Shown in pieces: positions 9,472 to 18,958 of a DNA stretch of 64,000 nucleotides. How positions within the stretch are numbered: the stretch's first letter is position 1; the number at the start of each line of letters is the position of its first letter. The DNA comes from Aquamicrobium sp. Its GTDB lineage: Bacteria > Pseudomonadota > Alphaproteobacteria > Rhizobiales > Rhizobiaceae. The position numbers were made by a program, and so were the translations under genes. The stretch lies in assembly GCA_019739225.1 (NCBI GenBank), contig JAHHDT010000005.1, positions 310,001 through 374,000 on the forward strand, in the 5' to 3' direction. The notes below the pieces were generated by a model, which searched no databases, was not told where the DNA came from, and worked only from the letters and a program-made list of their open reading frames with translations.

Positions 9472-9897
9472 CTAATCGCTTAGCTCAACCATGCCGTCCC
9501 CGCCGACGCTCACGCTCTTACCCGCGAAAGCCGCAAACGCCGTCCTGTCCAGCCTGACAGCCATAGGCACGTGCAGGCCCATCTCCTTGGCCACGACAAG
9601 CCCAAGCAGCAGGATCGCGTCGGGCTCGTGAAGAACGAGCGCGGCCGGGGCCTTGCCGGCGCTGACGAGCTCCAGAAGGACCGCGGATGCCGACGAAGAG
9701 CCGATCGTGCCCGGCAGGAAAAGCACCGTTCCGGCAATGGATCGGCCGTGCTGGGGATGGCGCACATCGGCGATCCTGCCGGATTTGGGGTCGACGCCGC
9801 CCCAGAAGCTGATCGGCGCCGAAAGCACGAGGCCCTCGCCAGTACCGCTGGCGCCTTCGACAAGCACATCGCCCTTCACGACAGGGACCCCGTCCAC
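9472..9897 (-). CDS. Aconitase X small subunit (DUF126 swivelling domain)
   Basis: 141 residues matching the small AcnX component: GGVDPKSGRIADVRHPQHGRS, LFLPGTIGSSSASAVLLEL, EPDAILLLGLVVAKEMG. It would form one active site with the large subunit encoded immediately upstream. Bacterial two-subunit AcnX enzymes of known function dehydrate cis-3-hydroxy-L-proline; assigning that substrate here is inference. The start is a GTG at 9897 with GGGGAGG five bases upstream, overlapping the end of the large-subunit gene by 22 bases, which suggests translational coupling. Confidence 0.85.
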   Translation of the reverse strand: MDGVPVVKGDVLVEGASGTGEGLVLSAPISFWGGVDPKSGRIADVRHPQHGRSIAGTVLFLPGTIGSSSASAVLLELVSAGKAPAALVLHEPDAILLLGLVVAKEMGLHVPMAVRLDRTAFAAFAGKSVSVGGDGMVELSD

Positions 9898-11117
9898 TGC
9901 GGCCTCCCCGAAACGGCGCTTTCGACGCATTCGGCGAGCGATCCGTAAAGCACCGAATAGCCTGTGTTGCCGGGCGCGTAATGCGCGAACTTGCCCGAAT
10001 TGGTCATCAGCACGCCGTCGGCAAGTGCCGGCATGATCGGGGTGACGACGACACACGTGTCGGCGACGAGGATAACGCCGGCTTTCTCCAGCGCCGCGCG
10101 CCGGTCGGAGCTGAGCGACGCCAGCACGTGGCGCCCGGTGCAGGCATAGATTGGCACCGCAAGCCTGCGGCCGCCAACCAGACGCTCCAGCCTTACCAGT
10201 TCCTCGCTGGAAAGGTGCGGGCTGCCGATTGCTACGGCGTCGATCCTGTCCGGCCGTTCGGCGGTCGTAAGACGCGCCCGCGCGTGGGCGACCATCCCGA
10301 TGTCGACCCGGATCACCTCAGCCGGTTCGGCATGATCCATCGCGGTCTCCAAATCTGCCGCCTCAGGCGTGACGCCGGCGATGTGGAACAGGCCTACCGC
10401 ACCTGTCGAAGCCGCCGCCGCGCCGAACGCCTTGAGCGCGTCTTCGTCGGGACTGCCGCCCACGCCGGCGACGACGCCGATGGCGTCGCCCACTTCACGT
10501 CCGTAGAGACTGCCGAGGATCGGCCACGCGAAATCGGCCTCCAGGAAATCCGATGGCAGCCCGGAAACGTCGAAAACGACGGTCGCTTTTCGGTTCTCCG
10601 GCCTGTGCAGGCCATAGTCGGGCGCGCGGCCGGCGATGGCGCAGGCAATGTCGAGGAAGTCGCCGTAGCGGTTGGTGCGCGCGCCGAGCACGGAGTTGCA
10701 GAAGACGACCGCGTTGGATTCGCCCCATGCCACATCCGTGCCGCGTGCCGGCCTGTGGCCCGCCTGATAGGGTGCGCAGGTCCATGTCGGCTCGCACCCC
10801 AGCGTGCAGTAGGCCGACATCATCCGGGCTGCCATTGCCCGTGCCGGTTCCTCAAGCCGGACGCGCGCGCAGCCGGTCAGATCGAGCGCGCCGACGTTGA
10901 GCGTTGCCCGCACGGAAACCCTGGCGCCACCCTCGACCAGCCTTTCGGCAAACAGCGTGCCGGAATCGCCATGATAAAGCGCCCCGTCGATATGCGCGGA
11001 CGCTATCGGGATCAGCCGCGGCGCGCCCATCAGGCGCGCGGCCTCCGACACGATCCGCATCGCCATGGCGGCTCCGTCGGTGCCCGCCGCAATGTGGCGC
11101 TCTTCATCCGTAAGCAA
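9876..11117 (-). CDS. Aconitase X large subunit (DUF521)
   Basis: 413 residues, Fe-S or mononuclear-iron dehydratase of the AcnX family. Conserved segments include YHGDSGTLFAERLVEGGARV, YCTLGCEPTWTCAPYQ, AWGESNAVVFCNSVLGARTNRYGDF, PIYACTGRHV and VVADTCVVVTPI, which hold the cysteines expected to bind iron. With the DUF126 subunit it probably acts as cis-3-hydroxy-L-proline dehydratase, a route for hydroxyproline use. TTG start, 3 bases after the moeB-like stop, with AAAGG as ribosome site. It sits at the end of the dnaN-recF-moeB series. No proline or hydroxyproline transporter is adjacent. Confidence 0.85.
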   Translation of the reverse strand: MLTDEERHIAAGTDGAAMAMRIVSEAARLMGAPRLIPIASAHIDGALYHGDSGTLFAERLVEGGARVSVRATLNVGALDLTGCARVRLEEPARAMAARMMSAYCTLGCEPTWTCAPYQAGHRPARGTDVAWGESNAVVFCNSVLGARTNRYGDFLDIACAIAGRAPDYGLHRPENRKATVVFDVSGLPSDFLEADFAWPILGSLYGREVGDAIGVVAGVGGSPDEDALKAFGAAAASTGAVGLFHIAGVTPEAADLETAMDHAEPAEVIRVDIGMVAHARARLTTAERPDRIDAVAIGSPHLSSEELVRLERLVGGRRLAVPIYACTGRHVLASLSSDRRAALEKAGVILVADTCVVVTPIMPALADGVLMTNSGKFAHYAPGNTGYSVLYGSLAECVESAVSGRPQWTGSLS

Positions 11118-11120
11118 TGT

Positions 11121-11888
11121 CTAACCTTTTGCGCTGTAGCGAACCGTGTCGAAATTCGCGCCCAGCCCGTCATACATCAACAGCCGGCCGACCAGCGGTT
11201 CGCCCATGCCTGTGATGAGCTTGATGGCTTCCATCGCCTGCAGCGTGCCGATGACGCCCACAAGTGCGCCGAGCACACCCGCCTCGGCGCAGGAAGGCAC
11301 GAGGTCGCGCGGCGGCGGCTCGGGGAAAAGATCGCGATAGGACGGGTTGCGTCGTCCGTCAGGCCCAGTCTCGTAGGGCTTGAGAACCGTGATAGACCCG
11401 TCGAAACGCCCGACCGCACCGGTCACTAGAGGCCGCTCCGATTCGGCGCAGGCGTCCGCGATCGCATAGCGCGTGTCGAAATTGTCGGTCCCGTCGATAA
11501 CGATGTCATAGGCGGCAACCAGTTCCGCGACATTCTCCGCCGTCAGCCGCAACCGGTGCTGCTCCACGGTCACGTGCGGGTTGATGCGGGTGATGGTCGC
11601 CGCTGCGCTTTCGGTTTTAGGTAAGTCAATGCTGACGGTATCGTGGATCACCTGCCTTTGCAGGTTCGACAATGACACGAGATCATCGTCGACGATGCCG
11701 AGCGTACCCACGCCCGCGGCAGCCAGATAGTGCAGCACCGGCGCGCCCAGCCCGCCTGCGCCGACGACCAGCACCCGCGCGCGCTTGAGCTTCTGCTGGC
11801 CAGGGCCGCCGACTTCCGGCAGCACGATATGGCGCGCGTAGCGCTCCAGTTCCTCGGGCGAAAGCGGTGGTGTCGCGGGCTTGTCCAT
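11121..11888 (-). CDS. moeB: MoeB/ThiF-type adenylyltransferase without zinc cysteines
   Basis: 255-residue E1-like enzyme that adenylates the C-terminal glycine of a small sulfur carrier (MoaD or ThiS). Visible: ATP loop VVGAGGLGAPVLHYLAAAGVG, LSNLQRQ with the arginine finger, DGTDNFDTRY, and a Cys in PSCAEAGVLGALVGVIG. E. coli MoeB binds zinc through two CxxC pairs; here the first region reads NPSYRDLF and the C-terminus ends before the second, so both pairs are missing. The same form appears, from memory, in other alphaproteobacteria. An alternative start at 11900 adds four residues. Follows recF with a gap of about 40 bases. Confidence 0.85.
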   Translation of the reverse strand: MDKPATPPLSPEELERYARHIVLPEVGGPGQQKLKRARVLVVGAGGLGAPVLHYLAAAGVGTLGIVDDDLVSLSNLQRQVIHDTVSIDLPKTESAAATITRINPHVTVEQHRLRLTAENVAELVAAYDIVIDGTDNFDTRYAIADACAESERPLVTGAVGRFDGSITVLKPYETGPDGRRNPSYRDLFPEPPPRDLVPSCAEAGVLGALVGVIGTLQAMEAIKLITGMGEPLVGRLLMYDGLGANFDTVRYSAKG

Positions 11889-11928
11889 GGCGCTCAACAT
11901 AAGCGCTGCCGGCGCGAATGTCAGCGGC

Positions 11929-13104
11929 TCAACCGGCGGTGACCATGCCCGCCGAAACCGACAGAAACTGCGCGCGGCCCGCCAGCGCGGAGAACAGCGC
12001 CGCGTCGGTGCCCGTCATGAAGGCCTGGCAGTTGAGCTCGTCGAGGATCGAGAACAGCGCCGCCCGCCGGCCGGCGTCGAGATGCGCCGCGATCTCGTCG
12101 AGCAGCAATATCGGCGCCGACCCGGAGAGTTCCGCCACCAGCCGCGCATGCGACAGCACGAGCCCGGTCAGCAGGGCTTTCTGTTCTCCGGTCGAACACT
12201 GCCCGGCGGGCATGTCCTTCGGTCGGTGCCTTACCAGAAGGTCGGACCGGTGCGGGCCTTCGAGCGTGCGCCCGGCCGCGCGGTCCCGGAACCTGTTCTG
12301 CGACAGCGAACGCCGGAACCCTTCCTCCACCTCGATCGCCGGTTGCTGCGCAAGCGCTTCCTCCAGCGTTCCGGCCAGCGCGATGTCGGCCTGCGGAAAG
12401 GGGCTGTCGCCGGGCAGTCGCTCTATCATGCCGGCGAGCAGCCGCACGATCTCCACCCGTGCGGCGGCGATTGCCGTGCCCGTCTCAGCCATCTGGGTTT
12501 CGATGGCATCGAACCACTGGTCGTCACGCGCCTGCTCGGCAAGCAGCCTGTTGCGGCCGCGCATCGCTTTTTCATAGTCGAGCGCGCGTCGCCCGTGGGC
12601 GGGGTCGATGGCCAGAACCAGCCGATCGATGAAGCGGCGGCGGTCACCCGCCGGGCCCGTGAACAGCGCGTCCATCGCCGGCACCAGCCAGATGACGCGC
12701 AGCCACTCCAGCATCTCGTCTGCCGAGCGTGCGGTCGCACCGTTGATGCGCACCTTGCGGCCGACACTGTCGCCGTTCGCACTCCGCTCACCGAGCGTTC
12801 CAGTGCCGATCTCGACCTCGCCGAACGCACCCGCCACCCGCGCATGGATTGCAAACCCGTTCCCCGCGCCGCTGCGCGGCACGTCATCAAGCGTCGCCCG
12901 CCGCAGGCCGCGTCCGGGTGTCAGAAACGAGATCGCTTCGAGCAGATTGGTCTTGCCGGCACCGTTCTCGCCCGTCAACACCACGGCCCCGGCGTTGAAA
13001 TCGAGCGCCACACTTTCGTAGTTGCGGAAATCGGTCAGCAGCAGGCGTTCGATACGGGTCTGCGCCGCGCCTCGCGGCGGTTCGGCTGTTCCGGTTCCGG
13101 TCAT
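11929..13104 (-). CDS. recF: DNA replication and repair protein RecF
   Basis: 391-residue SMC-like ATPase that helps load RecA at gaps and stalled forks. Walker A GENGAGKTN near residue 45, ABC-type signature STGEQKALLTGL near 315, and Walker B ILLLDEIAAHLD near 345 are all present. Follows dnaN with 17 bases between, the standard dnaN-recF order, so probably co-transcribed with it. gyrB, which often follows recF, is absent; a moeB-like gene takes its place. Confidence 0.95.
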   Translation of the reverse strand: MTGTGTAEPPRGAAQTRIERLLLTDFRNYESVALDFNAGAVVLTGENGAGKTNLLEAISFLTPGRGLRRATLDDVPRSGAGNGFAIHARVAGAFGEVEIGTGTLGERSANGDSVGRKVRINGATARSADEMLEWLRVIWLVPAMDALFTGPAGDRRRFIDRLVLAIDPAHGRRALDYEKAMRGRNRLLAEQARDDQWFDAIETQMAETGTAIAAARVEIVRLLAGMIERLPGDSPFPQADIALAGTLEEALAQQPAIEVEEGFRRSLSQNRFRDRAAGRTLEGPHRSDLLVRHRPKDMPAGQCSTGEQKALLTGLVLSHARLVAELSGSAPILLLDEIAAHLDAGRRAALFSILDELNCQAFMTGTDAALFSALAGRAQFLSVSAGMVTAG

Positions 13105-13121
13105 GATCGTCCGCTGCGCGC

Positions 13122-14240
13122 CTAGACGCGCATCGGCATCAGCACGTAGAGCGCGTGGTCGTCCGTCATGTCGTGGATCAGCGTCGGCGCGCCGGCATCG
13201 GCCAGCATGAAGCGCGCCTCGCTGCCCGAAAGCTGCGCGGCGACGTCCAGCAGATATTTGGCGTTGAAGCCGATTTCGATCGGGTCGGCATCGTAGTCGG
13301 CCGCCACTTCCTCGGTCGCGCTGCCCGAATCGGGATTGTTCACCGTCAACGTCACCTGACCGGAAGCAATCGAGAGCTTCACCGCGCGCCCGCGCTCGGA
13401 CGAGATGGTCGACACGCGGTCAACCGCCTGGGCGAAACTCTGCCGGTCGATGATGAGCTTCTTGTCGTTGCCGGTCGGGATGACGCGCTGGTAGTCGGGG
13501 AACGTACCGTCGATCAGCTTCGAGGTCAGCACCACGCTGCCGATGGTGAAGCGGATCTTGGTGTCGGACAGCTCCGTCGTCACCGCCACGTCGGGATCGT
13601 CGACCAGCTTCTGCAGTTCGCTGACGGTCTTGCGTGGAATGATGATGCCCGGCATGCCTTCCGACCCTGCCGGCGCCTCCACTTCGGCGCGCGCCAGACG
13701 GTGTCCGTCGGTGGCCACCGAGCGCAGCATCAGCTTGCCGCCCTCTTCGTGGGCGTGAAGGTAGATGCCGTTGAGGTAGTATCGCGTCTCCTCGGTGGAG
13801 ATGGCGAACTGGGTCTTTTCGATCAGGCCGCGCAAGGCCTGAGAATCCAGGCGGAAGATGTGGCTGAAAGATCCAGCCGAGAGCTCGGGGAAGTCGGCCT
13901 GCGGCAGGCACTGCAGGCGGAAAGACGAGCGGCCGGACACCACCGACATCGAGTTGCCGCTCTCGTCGACCTTCAGCATCACCTCCGAGCCGTCGGGCAG
14001 CTTGCGCACGATGTCGTAGAGCAGGTGCGCCGGCACGGTCGTCGCGCCGGTCTGCTCGACCACTGCCGCGGTCGCTTCCGTCACCTCCAGGTCGAGATCC
14101 GTCGCCTTCATCTCTAGACTGGCGCCGGAAGCCGACAGCAGCACGTTGGACAGGATCGGAATGGTGTTACGCCGCTCCACCACGCGATGGACGTGGTTCA
14201 GCGACTTCAGGAGGTTGGAGCGTTCGAGTGTAACACGCAT
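13122..14240 (-). CDS. dnaN: DNA polymerase III sliding clamp (beta subunit)
   Basis: 372 residues, the family length, made of three repeated clamp domains. Typical segments are MRVTLERSNLLKSLNHVHRVVERRNTIPILSNVLL at the start (only its first part is needed to fix the N-terminus), EETRYYLNGIYLH, ATDGHRLA, and the C-terminal HALYVLMPMRV. The frame extends upstream to 14315, but the start at MRVTLERSN gives the canonical N-terminus. It lies 211 bases after dnaA, beyond a strong terminator, so it probably has its own promoter and carries recF. Confidence 0.96.
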   Translation of the reverse strand: MRVTLERSNLLKSLNHVHRVVERRNTIPILSNVLLSASGASLEMKATDLDLEVTEATAAVVEQTGATTVPAHLLYDIVRKLPDGSEVMLKVDESGNSMSVVSGRSSFRLQCLPQADFPELSAGSFSHIFRLDSQALRGLIEKTQFAISTEETRYYLNGIYLHAHEEGGKLMLRSVATDGHRLARAEVEAPAGSEGMPGIIIPRKTVSELQKLVDDPDVAVTTELSDTKIRFTIGSVVLTSKLIDGTFPDYQRVIPTGNDKKLIIDRQSFAQAVDRVSTISSERGRAVKLSIASGQVTLTVNNPDSGSATEEVAADYDADPIEIGFNAKYLLDVAAQLSGSEARFMLADAGAPTLIHDMTDDHALYVLMPMRV

Positions 14241-14400
14241 GACACGCAAGTCTCGCAGCAAATCATTTCGGAGGCAGCGCCGCATGTCCCTCGATCGGGC
14301 CTGCCGGACGCGCAAATGGACAACGAACCTGACAGGAAAATGCCTGCGAAGGCAAGCCCGCAGGGAGGTTGCGGACCCGCCAAGATAAGGTTTCTCAAGA

Positions 14401-14448
14401 GAAAAATGACTGGCCGGCCGGGGGATGGTCGTCCGCCCGGCCGGCTGG
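14401..14448 (-). terminator. Intrinsic terminator after dnaA
   Basis: Read leftward: CCAGCCGGCCGGG, a 13-base loop, CCCGGCCGGCCAG, then TCATTTTTC. The stem starts three bases after the dnaA stop and separates dnaA from dnaN. Confidence 0.8.
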
Positions 14449-14451
14449 TCG

Positions 14452-15924
14452 TCAGGCCTGTTCGTTGATGAGCCTTTTCAGCAGCTCTATTTCCTGCGCC
14501 ATGGTGTTGTCGGCGCCTGAAAGGCCCTCGATCTTGCGGACGGCGTGAAGCACCGTCGTATGGTCCCGGCCGCCGAAACGACGGCCGATCTCGGGCAGGG
14601 AGCGGGGCGTCATCACCTTCGCCAGATACATCGCTACCTGTCGCGGCTTGACGATCGTGCGCGTGCGGCGGTTCGAGAGCAGCTCCGTCTTCGACACGTT
14701 GTAGTGGCGCGCGACGATCCGCTGGATGTCCTCGATGCGCACCCGCTTGGGCTCGCCGGCGCGGTAGACGTTGCCGAGCACCTCGTCGACCCAGGCAACC
14801 GACATTTCCGGCTCGAAGGACTGGCGGAACAGGACCTGGTTGAACGCACCCTCGAGCTCCCGCCCGCTTCCGGTCACCGCCTGCGCGATGTGAGCGAGAA
14901 TTTCCTCGGGAATGTCCAGCGAGGGCACTTCAGCCACGGCTGCTGCATGGCGCTGTTTCAGGATCGAAAGCCGCATACCGTAGTCAGGCGTCGCCATTTC
15001 GAGTGCCACACCACCGTTGAGCCGCGAGCGCACGCGAGGCTCCAGCGATTCCAGCTCGGAGGGCGGCCGGTCGGCGGCAACCACCACCTGCTTGGCGCTG
15101 TCCAGCAGCATGTTGATGAGGTGGCAGAACTCGTGCTGGATCGACTTGCCCTGCAGGAACTGCATGTCGTCGATGATCAGGAGGTCGATGTCGCGGAGCT
15201 GCTCCTTCAGGTGCAGCGCGTAGTTGTCGCGGATCGCGGTGGCGAAGCGCCACATGAAATATTCGGCCGTCAAGTAGACGACCCGCGCGTTCGGCTTGAG
15301 CCGGATCGCTTCGGCCGCGATCGCCTGCAGCAGGTGGGTCTTCCCGAGCCCCACCGATGCATGGATGAAGAGCGGGTTGAAACGCAGTGCATTGGACGAG
15401 GCTTCGGCCACCGAGCGCGCGGCTGCAAAGGCGACGCGGTTGGACGGTCCCTCGACGAACGAGGCAAAGGTGTAGCGGCTGTCGAGCGGCGAGCCGAGCA
15501 CCGATTGCTTGCCGCCGGCAAGATCGGTCCCGTTCATGCGCGGCTGGGCCGCCTTCTCGGCGCGCGAAAGCATCGGCGTCGGTGCCGGCATGCTGGCGGT
15601 GATCTGACGATCGACCTTCTTGGCCGGCGTGCGTTCGTCCTCGACGTGAGGCGCGGCACTTCGCGTGGCGGACCGTACGACGATCTCGAGCTTGAGCATG
15701 CCGGGATCGCCCTGCTTCCACAGTTCCGCGATCAGGTCGAGATAGTGGTTGTTGATCCACTGGCGCAGGAATGCCGTTGGAACGGAGAGGCGTATCAGGC
15801 CGCGGGAGGTTTCCGCGATCTTCATTCGACCGAACCAGCTCGAATAGACGTCGTTGCCAAGCCTGGCCTTGAGTTGCGCTTTTACGCGCTCGAAATTGGC
15901 CTCGGGCCCGCTCGCCGGCGTCAT
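14452..15924 (-). CDS. dnaA: Chromosomal replication initiator DnaA
   Basis: AAA+ initiator that binds DnaA boxes and melts oriC. Domain I begins [13 protein letters not shown] and includes [10 protein letters not shown]. Then come a variable linker, the AAA+ domain with Walker [12 protein letters not shown], Walker [13 protein letters not shown] and RVRSRLNGG, and domain IV with the DnaA signature [16 protein letters not shown]. The start at 15924 is favoured because AGGAGAGGAAGGGG precedes it; in-frame ATGs at 15999 and 16059 would add 25 or 45 residues of poorly conserved sequence. Leftward, upstream of dnaN-recF and downstream of rpsT. Confidence 0.96.
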   Translation of the reverse strand: MTPASGPEANFERVKAQLKARLGNDVYSSWFGRMKIAETSRGLIRLSVPTAFLRQWINNHYLDLIAELWKQGDPGMLKLEIVVRSATRSAAPHVEDERTPAKKVDRQITASMPAPTPMLSRAEKAAQPRMNGTDLAGGKQSVLGSPLDSRYTFASFVEGPSNRVAFAAARSVAEASSNALRFNPLFIHASVGLGKTHLLQAIAAEAIRLKPNARVVYLTAEYFMWRFATAIRDNYALHLKEQLRDIDLLIIDDMQFLQGKSIQHEFCHLINMLLDSAKQVVVAADRPPSELESLEPRVRSRLNGGVALEMATPDYGMRLSILKQRHAAAVAEVPSLDIPEEILAHIAQAVTGSGRELEGAFNQVLFRQSFEPEMSVAWVDEVLGNVYRAGEPKRVRIEDIQRIVARHYNVSKTELLSNRRTRTIVKPRQVAMYLAKVMTPRSLPEIGRRFGGRDHTTVLHAVRKIEGLSGADNTMAQEIELLKRLINEQA

Positions 15925-16059
15925 CCCCTTCCTCTCCTCGATCTGGTGTGTTGGAACAAACGTGGCCGGTTCGGCCCGCTCTGCAATGCCGCTTTGCATC
16001 TTTGCCTGACTTCCCTGTGTATCGTTGTGGCGCTCCGTCGTCCCACTTGAAATCCGCAT

Positions 16060-16750
16060 CCGGTGCGCGGGCGCCTTTTTTATCTTTGCCGTACCTCGTT
16101 ACTCTCTACCGGCGTCGTATCCCTTTCATTCTCCAGGCCGGCCATCCGCACTGGCCGGCTTCACTCACACACAAGACACAAAGACCCTCTCCCGGACTCG
16201 CGCCCAGGACCAAAATTGCGTCACAAATAAACAGTCCCCTTGCGTCGAACAGGCACAACCAGACCGCCCGCGAACTTGCGCTCGCGCTAAGCTGTTGCCG
16301 CTGTCTGGCTGGGATCAGCAGGGTTTTGGGCCTGCCCCATTCGATGTCCGGACTTTACCGAAAAGGCGGCGCGCAGAGCAAGAGACAGGTAAGGAATTTT
16401 TCATGATTCGGAGCGCAGATTTCGCTTGACGGGCCGCGGGTGAAAGCCCCCGGCGAGAGAAGTCGTTACGATTCAAAACCTTTTGCCAGCGGTACTAATA
16501 AGGGACCGTTTTTAACAAAAATATCTTGACAGCCGGGTATCCGCTTGGAACTCGACGTGCAAAAGGCTGCGGAATCACAACCGCTCATAACGACTTGATT
16601 TTCAAGGATATTTTCTAAGCCAAAAAAGGCAGGGCACGGCTGTGGCTTGTTCGGTCTCAACTTGCGAGCGAACAATGACAGGCTACGCCGGCAAAAGAGG
16701 ACACGGCTGTGCGGTGTCCACAGGAACGCCTGCGCAGGCCGTTCCACCAG
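16060..16750. other. Long non-coding interval between dnaA and rpsT
   Basis: About 690 bases with no convincing gene. GC falls in 16480-16620, where several A/T-rich runs occur, in contrast to the GC-rich flanks. It must hold the dnaA promoter. I searched for the DnaA-box consensus TTATCCACA on both strands and saw only a weak partial match (TGTCCACA near 16716), so a replication origin here is not supported. The short open frames in it have no protein-like composition. Confidence 0.5.
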
Positions 16751-16784
16751 ACAAAACAAAACCCGGCGAACGGGTCACCGGGTT
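16751..16784 (-). terminator. Intrinsic terminator after rpsT
   Basis: Read leftward: AACCCGG, an 11-base loop, CCGGGTT, followed by TTGTTTTGT. It begins about 30 bases after the rpsT stop. Confidence 0.8.
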
Positions 16785-16813
16785 CATGTTTCGACTAAAG
16801 GCTTAAGGCCTTA

Positions 16814-17080
16814 TCAGGCAGTCAGCGTCTTGAGCCGCTGGGCAAGGCGCGAAACCTTGCGGGATGCCGTATTGCGATGAAGCACGCCCTTCGAGGCGGC
16901 GCGCATCAGCTCCGGCTGCGCGGCGGTGAATGCCGCCTGTGCTGCAGCCTTGTCGCCGCTGGCCAGAGCTTCCTCGACCTTGCGGATGAAGGTACGAACG
17001 CGCGAACGGCGGTTCTTGTTGATCGCGGTGCGGCGGGCGATCTTGCGCGTTGCCTTTTTGGCCGAAGACGTATTGGCCAT
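16814..17080 (-). CDS. rpsT: 30S ribosomal protein S20
   Basis: 88 residues, the usual size, very basic and helical ([55 protein letters not shown]). Binds 16S rRNA early in 30S assembly. Monocistronic, with a near-consensus promoter upstream and an intrinsic terminator downstream. Position between echA and dnaA is the conserved rhizobial order. Confidence 0.97.
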   Translation of the reverse strand: MANTSSAKKATRKIARRTAINKNRRSRVRTFIRKVEEALASGDKAAAQAAFTAAQPELMRAASKGVLHRNTASRKVSRLAQRLKTLTA

Positions 17081-17194
17081 GATGCCTCTCTCTCACTATG
17101 TCACGTGAATGCGCCAGAACGGATCGATTCCGCTTGAACCTATCGTCTGGCGCAAAAACAAAGTGGCAGCCGTAGGCCGCCTCAGTTGCGGCGG

Positions 17195-17223
17195 CTTATA
17201 GATGAGCTTTTCCGGCGCGTCAA
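17195..17223 (-). promoter_or_regulatory. rpsT: rpsT promoter, near-consensus sigma-70
   Basis: Read leftward: TTGACG, a 17-base spacer, TATAAG; each hexamer matches five of six consensus positions. It lies just after the echA stop and predicts a start near 17188, giving an rpsT leader of about 107 bases. Confidence 0.7.
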
Positions 17224-17247
17224 CGCTTCAATGCGTTGCTGCCGTTC

Positions 17248-18021
17248 TCAGCGATTGCGGAATGTCGCCGGCCGTTTTTCGGAGAAGGCCGCCATGCCTT
17301 CTTTCTGATCCTCCAGCGAAAACATCGCGTGGAAGACCCTGCGCTCGAACCGCAGCCCTTCGGTGAGCGTCGTCTCGTAGGCGCGGTTGACGGCTTCCTT
17401 GTTCATCATCACCGCAGGCAGCGACAGCCCGGCGATCTTTTCGGCAGCCTTGACCGCTTCCTCGACCACGTCGGCGGCCGGAATCACGCGCGAGACGAGC
17501 CCGGATCGCTCCGCCTCGGCTGCATCCATCATGCGGCCCGTCAGGCACATGTCCATCGCCTTGGACTTGCCGACGAAGCGGGTGAGCCGCTGCGATCCAC
17601 CCATGCCGGGCATCACGCCGAGCGTGATCTCTGGCTGGCCGAATTTCGCGTTGTCGCCGGCAATGATGAAATCGCACATCATCGCGAGCTCGCAGCCGCC
17701 GCCGAGCGCATAGCCGGAAACGGCCGCGATGATCGGCTTGCGGATGCGGGTCATGGCGTCCCACCCGGCGAAGAAGTCAGCCATGTACATGTCGATGTAG
17801 GACTTCTCCTGCATCTCCTTGATGTCCGCGCCGGCAGCGAATGCTTTCTCTGAGCCGGTCAGAACGATCGCACCGATTGCCTCGTCCGCCTCGAAGGCCT
17901 GGAGTGCCGCGACCACCTCCTCCATCACCACACTGTTGAGGGCGTTCAGCGCCTTGGGGCGATTGAGCGTGACGAGGCCCACCTTGCCGCGCGTCTCCAC
18001 GAGGATCGTCTCATAGGCCAT
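17248..18021 (-). CDS. Enoyl-CoA hydratase
   Basis: 257-residue crotonase that hydrates trans-2-enoyl-CoA in beta-oxidation. The oxyanion-hole segment is [11 protein letters not shown]. The two catalytic glutamates of the hydratase type are in [11 protein letters not shown] and [16 protein letters not shown]. The start at [12 protein letters not shown] has GGAGG nine bases upstream. It lies between mutM and rpsT, as in other rhizobia. Exact chain length preference cannot be read from the sequence. Confidence 0.93.
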   Translation of the reverse strand: MAYETILVETRGKVGLVTLNRPKALNALNSVVMEEVVAALQAFEADEAIGAIVLTGSEKAFAAGADIKEMQEKSYIDMYMADFFAGWDAMTRIRKPIIAAVSGYALGGGCELAMMCDFIIAGDNAKFGQPEITLGVMPGMGGSQRLTRFVGKSKAMDMCLTGRMMDAAEAERSGLVSRVIPAADVVEEAVKAAEKIAGLSLPAVMMNKEAVNRAYETTLTEGLRFERRVFHAMFSLEDQKEGMAAFSEKRPATFRNR

Positions 18022-18064
18022 CGTTTCTTTCCTCCAAATGGCGTTTCGGTCCGTGCCCAGATAG

Positions 18065-18958
18065 CTAACGTTGGCAGGACGGGCAATAGAAGGTCGAGCG
18101 GCCGCTCTGCACGATGCGCTGGACGGTGCCGCCGCAGCCGGGCTTGCGGCATGCCTCACCCTCGCGATCGTAGACGTTGAACGAATGCTGGAAGTAGCCG
18201 AGCGACCCGTCGGCCTGTACATGGTCGCGCAGCGAGGATCCTCCGGCCGCGATGGCATCCGCGATCACGTCGCGGATGGCTTCGGCAAGCCGCTCGCAGC
18301 GCGCGTTCGTGCGTCCTGGCGCAGGAGCGATGGACCCGGCCTCTCGGCGCGGCGACAAACCCGCCCGCCATAATGCCTCGCATACATAGATGTTGCCGAG
18401 GCCCGCAATCAGCCGCTGGTCGAGCAGTGCCGCCTTCAGCGGCGCGCGGCGGCCGCGCAGAAGGTCACCCAGCATCGCGCCATCGAGCGCGTTGCCTGTC
18501 GGCTCGATCCCCAGCCCGGCCAGTGACGGGTGTTCGTGAAGTGTCGCGCGCGGCGAAAACAGCATGAAGCCAAAGCGGCGTGGATCGTTGAAGACGACCC
18601 GGTTGGTCGCCCCGGCATCGTTTTCCAGATGGAAGACGACATGGTCGTGCGCCTCGTTCTTGGATCGCTCGTGGTGAAACATGCCCGGCACGGAATCATC
18701 GCTGCCCGCCAGGATGCGGAATGAACCCGACATTCCCAGATGACAGATCAGTACCGGGTCGCGGTCGAGGTGCATCGTCAGATATTTCGCCCGCCGGCCC
18801 AGCGAGATCACCGAGCGGCCCGTAAGGCTCGCCACGAAGTCGGCGGGAAACGGAAACCGCAGGTCGGGCCGCCGCTGCTCGACCGTCACGATGCGCGAGC
18901 CCTCGAATACCGGCTGCAGCCCGCGCCGGACCGTTTCGACCTCGGGAAGCTCAGGCAT
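18065..18958 (-). CDS. mutM: Formamidopyrimidine-DNA glycosylase
   Basis: 297-residue bifunctional glycosylase/AP lyase that removes 8-oxoguanine and formamidopyrimidines. Pro-2 and Glu-3 ([14 protein letters not shown]) form the catalytic N-terminus, which also fixes the start. The H2TH region is [20 protein letters not shown], and a zinc finger ends the protein (CRKPGC ... FYCPSC). Its ATG overlaps the deoB stop by eight bases, so the two are probably translated from one mRNA. Confidence 0.96.
   Translation of the reverse strand: MPELPEVETVRRGLQPVFEGSRIVTVEQRRPDLRFPFPADFVASLTGRSVISLGRRAKYLTMHLDRDPVLICHLGMSGSFRILAGSDDSVPGMFHHERSKNEAHDHVVFHLENDAGATNRVVFNDPRRFGFMLFSPRATLHEHPSLAGLGIEPTGNALDGAMLGDLLRGRRAPLKAALLDQRLIAGLGNIYVCEALWRAGLSPRREAGSIAPAPGRTNARCERLAEAIRDVIADAIAAGGSSLRDHVQADGSLGYFQHSFNVYDREGEACRKPGCGGTVQRIVQSGRSTFYCPSCQR

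Noticed and set aside
14545-16050. Open frame of 501 codons on the + strand opposite dnaA
   Set aside because: Shadow of dnaA; no recognisable domain.
16060-16750. Replication origin next to dnaA
   Set aside because: No cluster of DnaA boxes found on either strand, only one weak partial match; in Hyphomicrobiales the origin is often elsewhere, near hemE.
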